A stretch of 64,000 nt of DNA from Rhizobium leguminosarum (GTDB taxonomy: Bacteria > Pseudomonadota > Alphaproteobacteria > Rhizobiales > Rhizobiaceae): assembly GCF_002953715.1 (NCBI RefSeq), contig NZ_CP025012.1, positions 4,397,001 through 4,461,000 of the forward strand. The letters are read 5' to 3'. Shown here one piece after another: positions 1-9,300 of the stretch (positions are counted from its first letter, which is position 1; every line of letters starts with the position of its first letter). The notes under the pieces were generated by a model. It saw nothing but the letters and a program-made list of their open reading frames with translations. It was not told where the DNA came from and did no database searches. A program made the translations under genes and the position numbers.

Positions 1-686
1 ACATTGCCGTGCGTATCGCCGAGAACCTGGCTTTCGACATGGCGGGCGCGCTCGACGAGCTTTTCCAGATACACCTCGTCCTTGCCGAAGGCCGCCATCG
101 CCTCGCGTTTGGCTTCCGTCACCTCGCGGGCAAGATCCTTTGGATCGCGGATCGCGCGCATGCCGCGTCCGCCGCCGCCCCAGGAAGCCTTCAGCATCAC
201 GGGGTAGCCGATTTGTTCCGCCATCTTCGCCACTTCGGCCATGTCCTCCGGCAGAGGCCCGGTGGCCGGCACCACAGGCACGCCGACCGAGATCGCCAGG
301 TTGCGCGCCGCGACCTTGTTGCCGAGCTGGCGCATCGTATCGGCCTTCGGGCCGATGAAGATGATACCGGCCTTGTTGCAGGCATCGACGAATTCGGGGC
401 TTTCCGACAGCAGGCCGTAGCCAGGATGGATGGCATCGGCGCCGGAGAGTTTCGCGACGCGGATCACCTCTTCGATCGACAGATAACTCTCGATCGGACC
501 CATGTCCTTGGAAAGATGCGGGCCGCGGCCGACCTGGTAGCTCTCGTCCGCCTTAAACCGGTGCAGCGCCAGCTTGTCCTCTTCCGCCCAGATCGCCACG
601 GTTTTTATTCCAAGCTCGTTGGCCGCGCGGAACACGCGAATGGCAATTTCGGAGCGGTTGGCAACGAGAATCTTGGAAATGGGCAA
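1..686 (-). CDS. pyc: pyruvate carboxylase, N-terminal part (truncated by window edge)
   Basis: Reverse-strand translation begins LPISKILVANRSEIAIRVF and runs open to the window edge, about 228 residues. This is the biotin carboxylase domain of pyruvate carboxylase, which makes oxaloacetate from pyruvate, bicarbonate and ATP in the cytoplasm. The ATP-grasp glycine-rich loop GGGGRGMR lies near residue 171. The start is TTG at 684-686, chosen because GAGGAG sits six bases upstream and because the MPISKILVANR start is what I recall for R. etli Pyc. The carboxyltransferase and biotinyl domains lie outside the window. Its neighbour expR is the same neighbour as in Sinorhizobium. Identity is very secure; only the start codon is inferred. 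Confidence 0.96.
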   Translation of the reverse strand, partial: MPISKILVANRSEIAIRVFRAANELGIKTVAIWAEEDKLALHRFKADESYQVGRGPHLSKDMGPIESYLSIEEVIRVAKLSGADAIHPGYGLLSESPEFVDACNKAGIIFIGPKADTMRQLGNKVAARNLAISVGVPVVPATGPLPEDMAEVAKMAEQIGYPVMLKASWGGGGRGMRAIRDPKDLAREVTEAKREAMAAFGKDEVYLEKLVERARHVESQVLGDTHGN

Positions 687-807
687 AACGGTCTCCTCAG
701 ACGTTCAGGCGCGGGCAATGCTGCACCCGCGAAGAAAATTCTTAACTTCTTGTTACAGAAAGTTCAATTTCTCTTGCGACTGCGAAATGCAATTTCTCGC
801 CATGCTG

Positions 808-858
808 GAGCAACTCCAGGAAAAGTGCGAATCGGTTTTCCGTCTGGAGTTGCGTAAA
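808..858. repeat. palindromic intergenic repeat
   Basis: GCAACTCCAG and CTGGAGTTGC form inverted arms around a core containing AAAAGTGCGAATCGGTTTTC. The arrangement resembles dispersed palindromic repeats that I recall between many Rhizobiaceae genes. It lies between pyc and the expR terminator. Copy number cannot be judged from this window. Confidence 0.6.
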
Positions 859-905
859 AATGAAAACCAGATCGATTTCGCTTCGATGAGAAGCGGAATC
901 GATCT
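855..905 (-). terminator. rho-independent terminator of expR
   Basis: A 16-base stem with one mismatch (AGATCGATT.CGCTTC against its complement, 869-884 and 890-905) has a 5-base loop. On the minus strand it is followed by GGTTTTCATTTTT. It overlaps the expR stop codon and faces the expR direction of transcription. Confidence 0.8.
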
Positions 906-1659
906 AACTTATCAGGCCGTGGCGGAAGGCAAGCGCCACCGCCTGCTGCCTGTTTTTCGCCTTCAGTTTATCCTGCAGACCGTTCATATACCAATCGACC
1001 GTGTGGTTTGAGATCTTCAGCATCTTGCTGATCTCCATCGAAGTCATGCCTTCGGCGAGATAATGCAGGATTTCCATCTCGCGCCGCGTCAGCGGCGTGT
1101 CCGCAGGCAGGACGGTTTCCAGCGCCTGCGTCTCGCCTTTCAGATCGAGCAACCGCCAGAAGGCCTTGCGCGCCACCGCCTCCAACAATGCGATCTCCAC
1201 CGGCGACAACTCGATCGGCTTGCCGGCGAGACTGAGGCTGGCGAGAGTGCCGTTGCGTCCGTGGATCGGAAAGATGTAGCCGTCCTCCAGTCCATGGCCG
1301 AAGGCATCGACCATCATCTGCTCCATACGGCGCTGATGCGCATCCTTGTGGAAGGCCGCCATCGCCTGCCGCCAGCGGAAAGGCCGCTGCGCGTGGGCGA
1401 GATAGCGCAGCATCGGATCGATCAGAGCATATTTTTTCGCGGCATATATCTGCGGCCATTGTTCCGGCCAGCGGCCGGCAAGCGCCGCCGCCCAGGGCTC
1501 TGGATTCGGCTGTACCGGATTCTGCGGCAAATGGCGCAGCAGACCGTAATATTCGAAACCACAACCGTAGAGGATCTGCTCCAGCTCGGTGACGACGGCT
1601 TCAGGATTTGAGCATTCTTCCAGAATTACAAGTAATTGAATTAACGAATTAATATTCAC
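904..1659 (-). CDS. expR: LuxR-family quorum-sensing regulator ExpR
   Basis: A 251-residue LuxR/TraR-type regulator. The N-terminal half (about 20-165) is an autoinducer-binding domain keeping the family W, Y, D-P and W positions (RWPEQW, Y, LIDP, FRWR) and GLEDGYIFP. The C-terminal 70 residues are a GerE helix-turn-helix (LTRREMEILHYLAEGMTS, ISNHTVDWYMN). Position between pyc and ndvA is that of S. meliloti expR, which responds to long-chain acyl-homoserine lactones and controls exopolysaccharide and motility genes; the R. leguminosarum orthologue works with the cin/rai systems. No luxI-type synthase lies in the window, so it would sense signals made elsewhere. No clear lux box was found upstream. 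Confidence 0.92.
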   Translation of the reverse strand: MNINSLIQLLVILEECSNPEAVVTELEQILYGCGFEYYGLLRHLPQNPVQPNPEPWAAALAGRWPEQWPQIYAAKKYALIDPMLRYLAHAQRPFRWRQAMAAFHKDAHQRRMEQMMVDAFGHGLEDGYIFPIHGRNGTLASLSLAGKPIELSPVEIALLEAVARKAFWRLLDLKGETQALETVLPADTPLTRREMEILHYLAEGMTSMEISKMLKISNHTVDWYMNGLQDKLKAKNRQQAVALAFRHGLIS

Positions 1660-1979
1660 AAAAATGCCCCTTGCCCGGACCTGATGCCTGCATGAGGCCG
1701 TCGGCGGCTGGTCAAACTGGTCGCGAAACGGTCTTCTTCAATAAATGCAGTCTGTAATTTAATGCTGTGCTAAACATTTAATAAAATGCAAGCGCAAATT
1801 GTTGCGAGATATGGCCAGACGGCAATTTCGGCGTCATGGCCACTCGTCGCATCCTGCCATAATACGATCGCGGCAATCATCACATCGATTGAACCCTGAA
1901 TACTCCGTTAATCGCCCGTTCAGGTAACCTTTTGTAGCATCGCATCATCCCGTTTTCGCAGATGCACAAGAGGTTCGAC
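1660..1979. other. expR-ndvA divergent intergenic region
   Basis: About 320 bases separate the divergent starts of expR and ndvA. An A+T-rich block at about 1735-1800 (repeats of TTTAAT and AATAAA) is the likely promoter area for one or both genes. I see no convincing lux box, sRNA or small gene. Confidence 0.5.
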
Positions 1980-3743
1980 GTGACGCTATTCAAGGTCTAT
2001 GCAAGGGCTCTGCGCTATCTTGGCGCCTACAAGCTGCGCGTATCCCTAGTCGTTGTCGCAAACATTGTTCTTGCGACGATCACCATCGCGGAGCCGATCC
2101 TGTTCGGTCGCATTATCGATGCGATTTCGGGCAAGGGTGAGGTCAAGCCCATCCTCTTCATGTGGGCGACTTTCGCCGTCTTCAACACCATTGCCTTCGT
2201 CCTGGTGGCCCGCGAGGCCGACAGGCTGGCCCATGGCCGGCGAGCGACACTGTTGACGGAAGCCTTCGGCCGCATCATTTCCATGCCACTCGGCTGGCAC
2301 CATCAGCGCGGCACCTCCAACGCGCTGCATACATTGCTGCGCGCCTGCGAGACGCTGTTCGGCCTCTGGCTGGAATTCATGCGCAACCATCTGTCGACGG
2401 TCATCGCGCTTGCCCTTCTGATACCGACCGCAATGTCGATGGACCTGCGCCTTTCCGGCGTACTCATGGTGCTCGCCATCGCCTACTGGCTGATCGGCCG
2501 CGTCGTCATGAGCCGCACCAAGGATGGCCAAGCTTCGGTCGAGAACCATTATCACACCGTCTTCTCGCATGTCAGCGACTCGATCAGCAACGTTTCGGTC
2601 CTGCACAGCTATAACCGCATCGAGGCCGAAACCAGGGCGCTGAAATCCTTCGCCGACCGTCTGCTCGAAGCTCAGTATCCGGTGCTCGACTGGTGGGCGA
2701 TCGCCAGCGCACTGAACCGCATGGCGTCGACCATTGCGATGATGGTGGTCCTGATCATCGGCACCATGCTCGTCCAGGCCGGCCAGTTGCGCGTCGGCGA
2801 CGTCATCGCCTTCATCGGCTTCGCCAACCTTCTCATCGGCCGTCTCGACCTGATGCGTCAGTTCGCTACGCAGATTTTCGAGGCCCGTTCCAAGCTCGAG
2901 GAATTCTATGCGCTGGAAGACTCGGTGCGTGAACGTGAAGAGCCGGCCGGCAACGGCGAGATCAAGGACGTCAGGGGTGCGATCGAATTCCGCGACGTCT
3001 CCTTCGGATTCGGCAACAGCTCGCAGGGCCTGCATAACGTCTCCTTCTCGGTGAAGGCAGGCCAGACAGTCGCGATCGTCGGTCCGACCGGCGCCGGCAA
3101 GACGACGCTCGTCAACCTGCTGCAGCGTGTCTACGATGCCCAGGGCGGCAAGATCCTCGTCGACGGCACCGATATCACCAAGGTCACCCGCAAGTCGCTG
3201 CGTCGCCACATCGCTACCGTCTTCCAGGATGCGGGCCTGCTGAACCGTTCGATCAGCGACAATATCCGCCTGGGTCGTGAAGGCGCCAGCGAAGAGGAAA
3301 TGCGCCGTGCGGCCGAAGCCGCTGCCGCCGCCGACTTCATCGAGACCCGTGAGGATCGCTACGATACGCATGTCGGTGAACGCGGCAACAAGCTCTCCGG
3401 CGGCGAGCGCCAGCGCATCGCGATTGCCCGCGCCATTCTGAAGGACGCGCCGATCCTGGTGCTCGACGAGGCGACCTCGGCGCTCGACGTCGAAACCGAA
3501 GCCCGCGTCAAGGCCGCAATCGACAACCTGCGCCAGAACCGCACCACCTTCATCATCGCTCACCGCCTGTCGACGGTCCGCGAAGCCGATATGGTGCTCT
3601 TCCTGGATGACGGCCGTGTCGTCGAACAGGGCAGCTTCGACGAACTCAGCCACAGCAACGGCCGCTTCGCCGCCCTGCTGCGCGCCAGCGGCATCCTGAC
3701 GGACGAAGAGGTCCGCAAGGCCCATACCACCGAAGCCGCCTGA
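1980..3743 (+). CDS. ndvA: cyclic beta-1,2-glucan exporter NdvA (ABC transporter)
   Basis: A fused permease/ATPase half-transporter, 587 residues from the chosen start. About six membrane segments occupy residues 20-300. The nucleotide-binding domain follows, with Walker A GPTGAGKTT (about 368), signature LSGGERQR (about 471), Walker B LVLDEATSALD (about 492) and H-loop IIAHRL. It exports cyclic beta-1,2-glucans made by NdvB to the periplasm, where they serve osmoadaptation and nodule invasion. GTG at 1980 is preferred over ATG at 1962 because AAGAGG lies six bases before the GTG and family members begin MTLFKVYARAL. A strong terminator follows, so it is probably monocistronic. Confidence 0.95.
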   Translation: MTLFKVYARALRYLGAYKLRVSLVVVANIVLATITIAEPILFGRIIDAISGKGEVKPILFMWATFAVFNTIAFVLVAREADRLAHGRRATLLTEAFGRIISMPLGWHHQRGTSNALHTLLRACETLFGLWLEFMRNHLSTVIALALLIPTAMSMDLRLSGVLMVLAIAYWLIGRVVMSRTKDGQASVENHYHTVFSHVSDSISNVSVLHSYNRIEAETRALKSFADRLLEAQYPVLDWWAIASALNRMASTIAMMVVLIIGTMLVQAGQLRVGDVIAFIGFANLLIGRLDLMRQFATQIFEARSKLEEFYALEDSVREREEPAGNGEIKDVRGAIEFRDVSFGFGNSSQGLHNVSFSVKAGQTVAIVGPTGAGKTTLVNLLQRVYDAQGGKILVDGTDITKVTRKSLRRHIATVFQDAGLLNRSISDNIRLGREGASEEEMRRAAEAAAAADFIETREDRYDTHVGERGNKLSGGERQRIAIARAILKDAPILVLDEATSALDVETEARVKAAIDNLRQNRTTFIIAHRLSTVREADMVLFLDDGRVVEQGSFDELSHSNGRFAALLRASGILTDEEVRKAHTTEAA

Positions 3744-3762
3744 TCGGCTCGGGTTTCAAGAT

Positions 3763-3796
3763 AAAGGCCGGAAGGGTACTCCTTCCGGCCTTTTTG
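3763..3796 (+). terminator. ndvA rho-independent terminator
   Basis: A perfect 13-bp stem (AAAGGCCGGAAGG at 3763-3775, complement at 3781-3793) has a 5-base loop and runs into a T stretch. It begins 20 bases after the ndvA stop codon. Confidence 0.9.
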
Positions 3797-3824
3797 TTTG
3801 CTCTGGGACCTGGCAGGCGTTCCG

Positions 3825-4214
3825 GGTCAGATTGAAGCATTCGGTTGGTCCAAACGGAGCCAGATGGTCGAGCGGCCGACCCCCGTCGTCGCCGACGGCG
3901 GCTCGGTCCAGAGATCCTGCAACCGCATGCTCGAGATCGGCTCCCGTGCACCGTGGGTGGCATGCGGCCGGTGGGAGCAGTCCCCTCCTACCGGCTCACC
4001 CGCCCGCAGGCGCCTCAGCCAGACATAGCCCGTCTGTCGGGTGATGCCGTGGCGCTGGCAAAGCTCAGATACGTTCTCCCCCTCAAGCGCTGCCAGCCGG
4101 CAGAATTCCAAACGCTCGTCCACAATCGACCTCGGCCGCTAGAGCCTTTCCTGGTCAGATTGAAACATTCTGTTGGCTCAAGCGGAGTCGGATGCTCGAT
4201 CGGCCGGCGCGCAT
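3825..4214. repeat. imperfect direct repeat flanking the IS481 remnant
   Basis: About 62 bases starting GGTCAGATTGAAGCATTC at 3825-3886 recur at 4153-4214 (GGTCAGATTGAAACATTC) with roughly 80 percent identity by eye. The interval holds the decayed transposase start. A third, inverted copy of the GGTCAGATTGAAGCATTC core sits at 4364-4382. The pattern suggests repeated insertion or duplication of a small element. Confidence 0.6.
3827..4123 (-). pseudogene. IS481-family transposase remnant (N-terminal fragment)
   Basis: The frame from GTG at 4121-4123 reads MDERLEFCRLAALEGENVSE and then HGITRQTGYVWLRRL. This is the same helix-turn-helix start seen in the full IS481-family transposase at 34226 (MDERLKFVARVLDGEKIAAL, GISRKTG). 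Similarity fades after about residue 60, and no DDE catalytic domain follows. It is a short decayed fragment between two repeat copies and is not expected to be functional. Confidence 0.6.
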
Positions 4215-4394
4215 CGTAGCCTGGCTCTACGGCATAGCCGGCCGGTTGAGGCAAATCTGCAAGACCTAGAATCGCCGGAGGCACCCTATTGCTTCGCATG
4301 GCGAAGCAGTGCGGCCGGTGGGCGGGTATCTTTCCACCAGGGCAGAGGCGATCGGCTCAGGCGGAATGCTTCAATCTGACCGGGGAAAGGCTCT
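4141..4394. mobile_element. 254-base element with 30-base imperfect terminal inverted repeats
   Basis: The left end (4141-4170, AGAGCCTTTCC then GGTCAGATTGAAACATTC) is matched by the reverse complement of the right end (4364-4394, GAATGCTTCAATCTGACC then GGAAAGGCTCT). There are only a few mismatches and one length difference. No convincing gene lies between them. The structure fits a MITE-like non-autonomous element or a composite repeat. No target duplication was recognised. Confidence 0.55.
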
Positions 4395-4601
4395 AAACCA
4401 TGGCGACCTCCCGAGAAATCATCACGGAAGTGTCAGGCATGTCTCCGAACATCTGTCAGTATGTATCAAGGCCGTGGGGGAGATGCCCGGCATGGCCGAC
4501 GGGTATCCGACGCCGCAACGTCTCCGCAGGACTTGGACGATTGATCCCCTCGCCGATCTTCCCTAACCTCCGCCGGTCGAAGAGCAACGGGGAGCGAAGC
4601 C

Positions 4602-4955
4602 ATGAAGGTCCTGCGCATCGTCGCCAATATTCAGGCACCGGATATCACCCTGGCCCGGCGTTTCTATCAGGATATCCTCGGTCTTGACGTCATCATGGAT
4701 CACGGCTGGATCACGACGTTCGGCGCCCCGCGCTCGATGAACGTTCAGCTCAGCATCGCCAGCGAAGGCGGTTCGGGAACGGAGGTGCCCGCCCTCTCGA
4801 TCGAGGTCGACGATCTCGATGCTGCTTTCGCGGCGATGTCGGCCTCAGGCTTCCCGATCGAGTACGGCCCCGCCGAGGAGCCTTGGGGCGTCAGGCGCTT
4901 CTATGTGCGCGATCCCTTCGGCAAGCTGGTGAACATCCTCGTTCATAAAAATTGA
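4602..4955 (+). CDS. VOC-family (glyoxalase/bleomycin-resistance fold) protein
   Basis: A 117-residue single-domain vicinal-oxygen-chelate protein. It has the paired beta-alpha-beta-beta-beta pattern, opens with a typical ARRFYQDILGLDV segment, and ends VRDPFGKLVNILVHKN, the usual VOC C-terminal strand. A GGGGAGCG ribosome-binding site precedes the ATG. VOC proteins range from metal-dependent dioxygenases and isomerases to drug-binding proteins, and the sequence does not point to a substrate. It stands alone between IS debris and the convergent opgC gene. Confidence 0.8.
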   Translation: MKVLRIVANIQAPDITLARRFYQDILGLDVIMDHGWITTFGAPRSMNVQLSIASEGGSGTEVPALSIEVDDLDAAFAAMSASGFPIEYGPAEEPWGVRRFYVRDPFGKLVNILVHKN

Positions 4956-4985
4956 GCCGGCGGCCATCGGCCACCGGCTCCTTTA
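4954..4985. terminator. bidirectional terminator between VOC gene and opgC
   Basis: GAGCCGG (4954-4960) and CCGGCTC (4974-4980) form the outer stem. An inner GGCC/GGCC pair extends the hairpin, and CCTTTAT follows. It overlaps the VOC stop codon and lies 24 bases beyond the end of the convergent opgC gene, so it could serve both. Confidence 0.6.
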
Positions 4986-5004
4986 TCTCGGGTAAATCCG
5001 AGCC

Positions 5005-6243
5005 CTATTTCCGATCGTTCTGGCGATAGGCATTTGCCGTCCCGCCAATGCGGACGGGAACGGGGATAGAGGCGGTATCGGCGACAAGTTTCCCCTTGAG
5101 CCTGCCCTGCTGGCGCTTGCGCTCGAGATAGTAGGCATAGGCGAATTGTGTCGCGACCCCAGCGATCACGAAGAGCGGACCCGCCAGTTGGTCCTTGTTG
5201 GTGATGTAGAGCACCACCTGGCCGATCATGGCGAGAATCGTGCCGGCGACGAAGATGTTCAGCGAGTGGCGGCCGAGGATCGTCAGCGGATGGTCCGCAG
5301 GACGGCGCAGGATACGCGAGAGTGCCGGGATGCTGATAACGAGATAGGTCAGCGCCAGCACATGCAGCAGCCGCGGCAGCGACAGGAAAGTCTTGTCGAA
5401 GCCGGTGATGACAGGCGGCAGGCCAAGTGCTGCCAGCGAGTTGCCGAAAATCCAGAGATGGCCGGTCACCCAGATGAAGGACAGCATGACGTACCCGGCA
5501 GCGGCCGTCAGCAGCAGCGGATGCTGCGGGATCGTGCCGCCGCGCTTGATATGCAGCATCGAGACGATGCCGATCGAAAACAGGAACTGCCAGGAGAGCG
5601 GATTGAGGAACCAGTAGCCCTCGATCAGCATGTTGTGCGGCGCCACTTCGTAGATGCCCGCAAGCAGCCAGACCGTGCCCGAGACGCCGAGCGCCAGCCA
5701 CGGGCTCCGCGCATTCAAGAACAGGATGATTGGCACCATCAGCATCAGCGCCCCGTACATCGGCAGGATATTGTTGTAGCCGATCTGGTGGCCGAGCAGG
5801 AGCAGCGCCGGAATGCCTTCCTTCAGGTTCATCAGAACCGCCAGGATATTGATTTCGACCAGCAACCCCGGCCTATGAAACAGCCAGGCACCGCAGATGA
5901 AGAGCGCCAGCGTCATGAAGGTGGTAATCATATGGGCGAGATAGAGCGTGAAGGCGCGCTTTGCCGCCTTGATCGCCACCGTGAGCCGGTTGCCCGGCTG
6001 GAAACGGCCCCCATAGGCAAGGCCGACAGCAATGCCCGAGATCAGCACGAAGGCCTCGGCGGCATCGGAGAAACCGAAATTCTTCGTCGTCACATATTCA
6101 AAGATTTGTCCGGGAACATGATTGATGAAGATCATGATCAGGGCCACGCCGCGCAAGACGTCGAGCCTCGTGTCGCGCACTTGCGCAGCTGCGGATAGGG
6201 AGCTGCGCCCCGTGACGATGGCTTGGGTCGGCGTGCTTGCCAT
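5005..6243 (-). CDS. opgC: OpgC family membrane protein, cyclic glucan modification
   Basis: A 412-residue polytopic inner-membrane protein with about ten hydrophobic segments. It belongs to the OpgC family: RLDVLRGVALIMIFINHVPG near residue 25, then FGFSDAAEAFVLISGIAVGL. OpgC proteins are acyltransferase-like enzymes that add succinyl groups to periplasmic glucans, giving them negative charge. The ATG at 6241-6243 follows a TAAGGAGAG ribosome-binding site; the frame also stays open further upstream but without such a site. It lies 100 bases downstream of the synthase gene ndvB on the same strand, with a hairpin between. This supports a role in modifying the NdvB product. Confidence 0.88.
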   Translation of the reverse strand: MASTPTQAIVTGRSSLSAAAQVRDTRLDVLRGVALIMIFINHVPGQIFEYVTTKNFGFSDAAEAFVLISGIAVGLAYGGRFQPGNRLTVAIKAAKRAFTLYLAHMITTFMTLALFICGAWLFHRPGLLVEINILAVLMNLKEGIPALLLLGHQIGYNNILPMYGALMLMVPIILFLNARSPWLALGVSGTVWLLAGIYEVAPHNMLIEGYWFLNPLSWQFLFSIGIVSMLHIKRGGTIPQHPLLLTAAAGYVMLSFIWVTGHLWIFGNSLAALGLPPVITGFDKTFLSLPRLLHVLALTYLVISIPALSRILRRPADHPLTILGRHSLNIFVAGTILAMIGQVVLYITNKDQLAGPLFVIAGVATQFAYAYYLERKRQQGRLKGKLVADTASIPVPVRIGGTANAYRQNDRK

Positions 6244-6278
6244 TGGTCTCTCCTTATTATCCGATTTGCAAACGCGAC

Positions 6279-6308
6279 GACGGCCAAAAGGGTTCCCTTT
6301 TGGCCGTC
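6279..6308 (-). terminator. strong hairpin between ndvB and opgC
   Basis: A perfect 14-bp inverted repeat (GACGGCCAAAAGGG, two bases, then its complement) stands in the 100-base gap after ndvB and before opgC. The T-tract on the minus strand is weak. It may act as a partial terminator or mRNA-stabilising stem that lowers opgC expression relative to ndvB. Confidence 0.6.
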
Positions 6309-6343
6309 GCGAATCGCCGTGTTTTTCAGCGTGGAGAACGCTG

Positions 6344-9300
6344 TTATCCGAGCGGATATCCCTCTTCGGGATCGGTGACTTCGCAGCCGTTGATCGACAG
6401 AGTGTAGCCGCTGTCATTGGACGCTTTTGAGACCGAAATGCGGTATTTGCCGCCGCCCTGCTCCACCTCTGCCGCAAAACCGTCCCATTCCGAAGGGAGC
6501 GACGGGCGCACATAGAGCCGGCCGTCCTTCAGCCGGATACCGAGGATGCCCTCGACGGCGGCGCGATAGAGCCAACCGGCTGACCCGGTATACCAGGTCC
6601 AGCCGCCGCGCGACGTATAGGGCTCGTTTCCGTAGACGTCGGCCGCCACGACATAGGGTTCGACGCGGTATTGCTCCGCTGAAGCCTTGTCGAGCGCATG
6701 GGTGATCGGGTTGAGGATCTGGAAGCAGCGGAAGGCATCGTCGCCCCGCTTCAGCTCCGCCAGCGCCATCACGACCCAGGTCGCGGCATGGGTATATTGG
6801 CCGCCGTTTTCGCGCACACCCGGCGGATAGGCCTTGATATAGCCGGGATCCCTTGCAGAATTGACGAAAGGCGGCGTGAACAGCCGGATGATGCGGGCAT
6901 CCTCGTCGACCAGCTGATCGAGCACCGCATCCATCGCCGTGACGGCGCGGGCCGGATCGCCCTCGCCCGACAGCACGCTCCAGGACTGCGCGATTGAATC
7001 GATCCGGCATTCGGGGCTTTCCCTGGAGCCGAGCAGTGCACCGTCGTCGAACGTGCCGCGGCGATAGTAGCCGCCATCCCAGGCCGCGGTTTCGAGTGCC
7101 TTCTTCAGCTCGGTGAGATGCGCCGACCAGCGCTCTGCACGGGCCGTGTCGCCGCGCTCTTCGGCATAGGGAATGAAGGAGCGCAATGCCCCCGCCAGGA
7201 ACCAGCCGAGCCAGACGCTGGTGCCGCGCCCGCCGATGCCGACGCGGTTCATGCCGTCGTTCCAGTCGCCGCCAAGGAACAGCGGCAGGCCGTTAGTCCC
7301 CTTGCGAGCGATGGCGAGATCGAGCGCCAACGCCGCGTGTTCGAAGACGCTCGTCTTGTCCTCGGAAATCTCCGGCTTGTAGAACGAGTCATGCTGGCCT
7401 TCGAGCAGTGCCGGCCCTTCCAGGAAGGCGATCTCCTCGTCGAGCACGTTTTTATCGCCGGTGACGCTGCAATAGTGATGAATCGCGTAAGCGAGCCAGA
7501 CGACGTCGTCCGAGATCAGCGTACGCACGCCCGCACCCGTTCCCGGCAGCCACCAATGTTGTACATCGCCTTCGCGGAATTGCCGCGAAGCGGCATTCAG
7601 GATCTGGCGGCGGGCAAGTGAGGGTTCGTGCAGCACGAAGGCCAGCGTGTCCTGCAGCTGGTCGCGGAAGCCGAAGGCACCGCTTGCCTGGTAAAAGGCG
7701 GTGCGGGCCATGATGCGGCAGCCGAGGCTCTGATAGGGCAGCCAGGTGTTGACGAGATTATTCATCCCGCGATCCGGAGTCGATATCTGCAGCCTGCCGG
7801 TGAAGTCCCGCCAGAATTCGCGGTTTGCCTCGACGGTCTCGTCGAACGAAGCCTTGCGGATATCGGCGATAACAGTGCGCGCTTCTTCTTCCGTCGGCGT
7901 ATCGCCGAGGAAGAAGGTGAAGTCGCGCTCCTCGCCGGCGCCGAGCTCGATGTCGATTGCAAGCGCCGCGGCCGGATCACCATCGAGTTCCGTCGCGCCG
8001 GAAAGGGCGGCGGCGGAAGTGACGGCCTGCGGTGCCTGGATCGTCCCCGCCTTGCCGATGAATTCGCGCCGGCTTGCCGAGAAACTCGAAAGTGTCTCGC
8101 TCGCCGCGAAGAAGGCGGTGCGGTTGGAAAAATCGATGCTGTAGGGATTGGTGGCAAACAGCGCCCCCGTCTCCTCATCATGGCTCGACAGGATGAAAGG
8201 CACCGTGCGTCCCGGATTGCTGCCGAGAATCCATTCGACATAACCGTAGAGACGCAGCTTGCGGCCCGTCGAACCGGTGTTGCGCAGGCGCAGGCGCTGC
8301 AGTTTCACCGGCTTTTCGCGGTCGATCGTCTGCGTCAGTTCGAGCGCAATATCGTGTTGAACGCTGGAGAAGACGGAATAACCGAGCCCGTGGCGGGCTT
8401 CGAAACGGATGTCCGGCCGGCGGGAAAGCGCTGCAAACGGCGTCATGACGGCACCGCTGTCCAGATCGGTGAGATAGAACGCCTCGCCCGAACGGTTGAC
8501 CACCGCATCGTTCGACCAGGAGGTCAGCTGATAGTCGCGCGAATTGACGCTCCAGGTGAAACCCGAGCCCTCGGCCGAGACGTGGAAGCCGAAGCTGTCG
8601 TTGGAAATGACATTGATCCAGGGCTGCGGCGTCGCATGACCTCCAGGCAGCCGAACGACATATTCGCGTCCGTCGCGGGCAAAGCCGCCGATGCCGTTCC
8701 AGAAGTCGAGATCGCCTTCCTCCTCGATGACGACGGCGGGCACGACAGGTGGCGGCACCGGCACAACCCGCTTGACGGGGGCCTTGTTGCGCTCGGCCCG
8801 TTCCATCTCCTGCAGTTCCTCCTTGGAGGGTGCAAACAGCGCGACGGCGCGGTTGATCTGGTCGACCACCTTGCCGTTCTTGGTGTGCAGCGTGACGCGG
8901 GAAGCCGCGATCAGCGCATGATAGGTGGCTTCCTCCATCAGGTCCTTGCGAACCGCAAAGATATGTTGGCGCAGCCCGTCGGCCTGGCCCATGCGGCGCA
9001 CGTTTTCGCACATGGCGTCGAGCGCATGCTGCATGTCCTGCGCATAGGACGAAGCGCGTTCGTTCATGATGACGAGATCGGCGGTGACGCCGCGCGAGCG
9101 CAGATATTCCTGCGCCAGCAGCGCCTCGCGGGCGATGTCGAGGTCCATGTCGTCGTTGATGCGCAGCGTGAAGATCGGGAAGTCGCCGGAGATCGCCAGT
9201 GGCCAGAGCGCCGATTGCGACTGCAGGCCGGCCTCGACGGTCGCCTCGTCCTTGCGCAGTTGCATGTCGGGATAGACGAGATAGCGCCCGAGATGCTGGA

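Noticed and set aside
1660..1961. lux box or AHL-responsive operator between expR and ndvA
   Set aside because: No 18-20 base dyad matching lux-type boxes could be recognised by eye.
2046..3725. Long open frame antisense to ndvA (559 codons)
   Set aside because: Mirror of a conserved gene in high-G+C DNA; no ribosome-binding site, and its composition is low-complexity Asp/Gly/Arg/His, as expected for antisense shadows.
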